From assembly GCA_007120575.1 (NCBI GenBank), contig SKNJ01000311.1:1-7204 (forward strand): a stretch of DNA of 7,204 nt, given 5' to 3'. The notes below the pieces were generated by a model. It saw only the letters and a list, made by a program, of their open reading frames with translations. It was not told the DNA's origin and ran no database searches. The stretch's first letter is position 1; each line of letters starts with the position of its first letter. Origin of the DNA: Thioalkalivibrio sp. (lineage in GTDB: Bacteria > Pseudomonadota > Gammaproteobacteria > Ectothiorhodospirales > Ectothiorhodospiraceae). Below are positions 6,640-7,204 of the stretch, piece after piece. Made by a program: the position numbers and the translations under genes.

Positions 6640-6704
6640 CCCGTTGGATGGCCGGGTGTTCGGGCGATCACTGGATGTCGGAGAAGACGGGAGTGAGACG
6701 ATGA
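6636..6704 (+). CDS. Possible 22-codon coupling micro-ORF between the pseudokinase and DUF2237 genes
   Basis: An ATG at 6636-6638 overlaps the TGA of the upstream gene (ATGA). The frame then runs 22 codons (beginning MTRWMAGC) to a TGA at 6702-6704, which again overlaps the ATG of the DUF2237 gene (ATGA). GGGAC-GGG at 6628-6634 might serve as a poor SD. The peptide resembles nothing I know. If translated it would most likely carry ribosomes across the 61-nt gap, as in translational coupling. It could equally be chance. Confidence 0.25.
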   Translation: MTRWMAGCSGDHWMSEKTGVRR

Positions 6705-7081
6705 AGCCTTTTGCCTCGCGCAATGTTTTCGGTGGCGATCTCGAGGTCTGCGGGAACGATCCGGTGGCGGGTTTCTACCGCGATGGACGTTGCACTACGG
6801 GGTATGACGACACGGGCATCCACTCCGTGTGTGCCGAGGTGACGCGCGAATTCCTGGAGTTTTCCCGCGCGCAGGGGAATGACCTGGCCACACCGGCGCC
6901 AGAAGCGGGCTTTCCCGGGCTCAAGCCCGGCGATCGCTGGTGTCTTTGTGCCAGCCGCTGGTTGGAAGCCTACCGTGCCGGATATGCGCCCGGCGTGTTC
7001 CTGCGCGCCACCCACGAGGAGACGCTGGCGATCATCCCGATCGATCTGCTCCGGGAGCATGCGCGCGACCGCGCCGACTAG
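6701..7081 (+). CDS. DUF2237 family protein
   Basis: A 126-residue protein matching the DUF2237 family over its full length: NVFGGDLEVC, DPVAGFYRDGRCTTG, GIHSVCAEVTREFLEFS, GNDLATP, FPGLKPGDRWCLCASRW and the closing ATHEETLAIIPIDLLREHA. The conserved cysteines C17, C31, C44, C81 and C83 and H41 are present, with C81-x-C83 in the most conserved block. That would suit metal or thiol chemistry, but the family has no established function. The ATG at 6701 is preferred over an in-frame TTG at 6644 because GGGAG (6689-6693) lies at a good distance and the family N-terminus begins here. It is 61 nt downstream of the pseudokinase gene on the same strand and probably in its transcript. Confidence 0.92.
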   Translation: MKPFASRNVFGGDLEVCGNDPVAGFYRDGRCTTGYDDTGIHSVCAEVTREFLEFSRAQGNDLATPAPEAGFPGLKPGDRWCLCASRWLEAYRAGYAPGVFLRATHEETLAIIPIDLLREHARDRAD

Positions 7082-7099
7082 CTGTCTGTCGGGGGGAGG

Positions 7100-7204
7100 T
7101 CACGGGGAACGCGACTGGCGGAGATAGAAGCGGATCACGATCCAGTCGTAGACGGCGTGCGCGACGATCACGACCAGTAGATTGTCGGTCAGGTGGTACA
7201 CCAC
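7100..7204 (-). CDS. Probable CPBP-family intramembrane protease, C-terminal end (5' part outside window)
   Basis: Reading the minus strand from the window edge gives 34 open codons ending in TGA at 7100-7102. The peptide YHLTDNLLVVIVAHAVYDW followed by IVIRFYLRQS resembles the last transmembrane helix of CPBP (CAAX protease and bacteriocin-processing, Abi) proteins: a (T)xNLxxxIxxHxxxD/N pattern with the conserved His (in AHAVYD) that belongs to the active site, then a short basic tail. The EExxxR motif that would settle the call lies outside the window. The gene is convergent with DUF2237, with 18 bp between stop codons. CPBP members range from prenyl-protein processing homologues to immunity proteins, and the role here cannot be told. 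Confidence 0.62.
   Translation of the reverse strand: MVYHLTDNLLVVIVAHAVYDWIVIRFYLRQSRSP

Noticed and set aside
4978..6723. Long 581-codon minus-strand frame opposite the pseudokinase gene
   Set aside because: It is rich in Arg, Gln and His with no domain pattern, as expected for the antisense shadow of a GC-rich gene.
6915..6930. Perfect 7-bp palindrome CCGGGCT/AGCCCGG
   Set aside because: It lies inside DUF2237 and encodes the conserved PGLKPGD motif, which accounts for the symmetry.

Overview
The window reads as chromosome from a high-GC gammaproteobacterium. The gene content (AmmeMemoRadiSam radical SAM protein, Pseudomonas-type adenine deaminase, GlpG-like rhomboid, HDOD signalling protein) would suit an Ectothiorhodospiraceae/Chromatiales lineage such as Thioalkalivibrio. 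That placement is an inference from protein style and base composition, not a search result. Codon use looks uniform, and there is no insertion sequence, phage gene, tRNA, rRNA or CRISPR array.

Layout. 1-449 (+): the 3' end of a gene for the radical SAM enzyme of the AmmeMemoRadiSam system, running convergently into the next block. 480-2182 (-): a two-gene minus-strand block, rhomboid intramembrane protease then adenine deaminase, 50 bp apart. 2183-2300: a divergent control region holding a good sigma-32 type heat-shock promoter and a hairpin that buries the ribosome binding site of the following gene. 2301-2813 (+): a small heat shock protein (Hsp20), closed by a strong intrinsic terminator at 2844-2892. 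2950-3996 (+): a stand-alone DUF2235 alpha/beta hydrolase. 3997-4290: a non-coding stretch with several small inverted repeats. 4291-6639 (+): a 782-residue protein with a catalytically dead Ser/Thr kinase-like domain, an HDOD domain and a GAF domain. 6701-7081 (+): a DUF2237 protein, linked to the sensor gene by a possible 22-codon micro-ORF with ATGA overlaps at both ends. 7100-7204 (-): the C-terminal end of a probable CPBP-family membrane protease, convergent with DUF2237.

The genes do not form one obvious pathway. The most informative points are two. First, the hsp20 leader appears to combine transcriptional heat control (sigma-32) with translational control (a thermometer-like SD-sequestering hairpin that competes with an alternative, SD-free hairpin). 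Second, the kinase-HDOD-GAF protein has lost the VAIK lysine, the HRD aspartate and the DFG aspartate while keeping the structural kinase motifs, so it is best read as a pseudokinase-based signalling scaffold.
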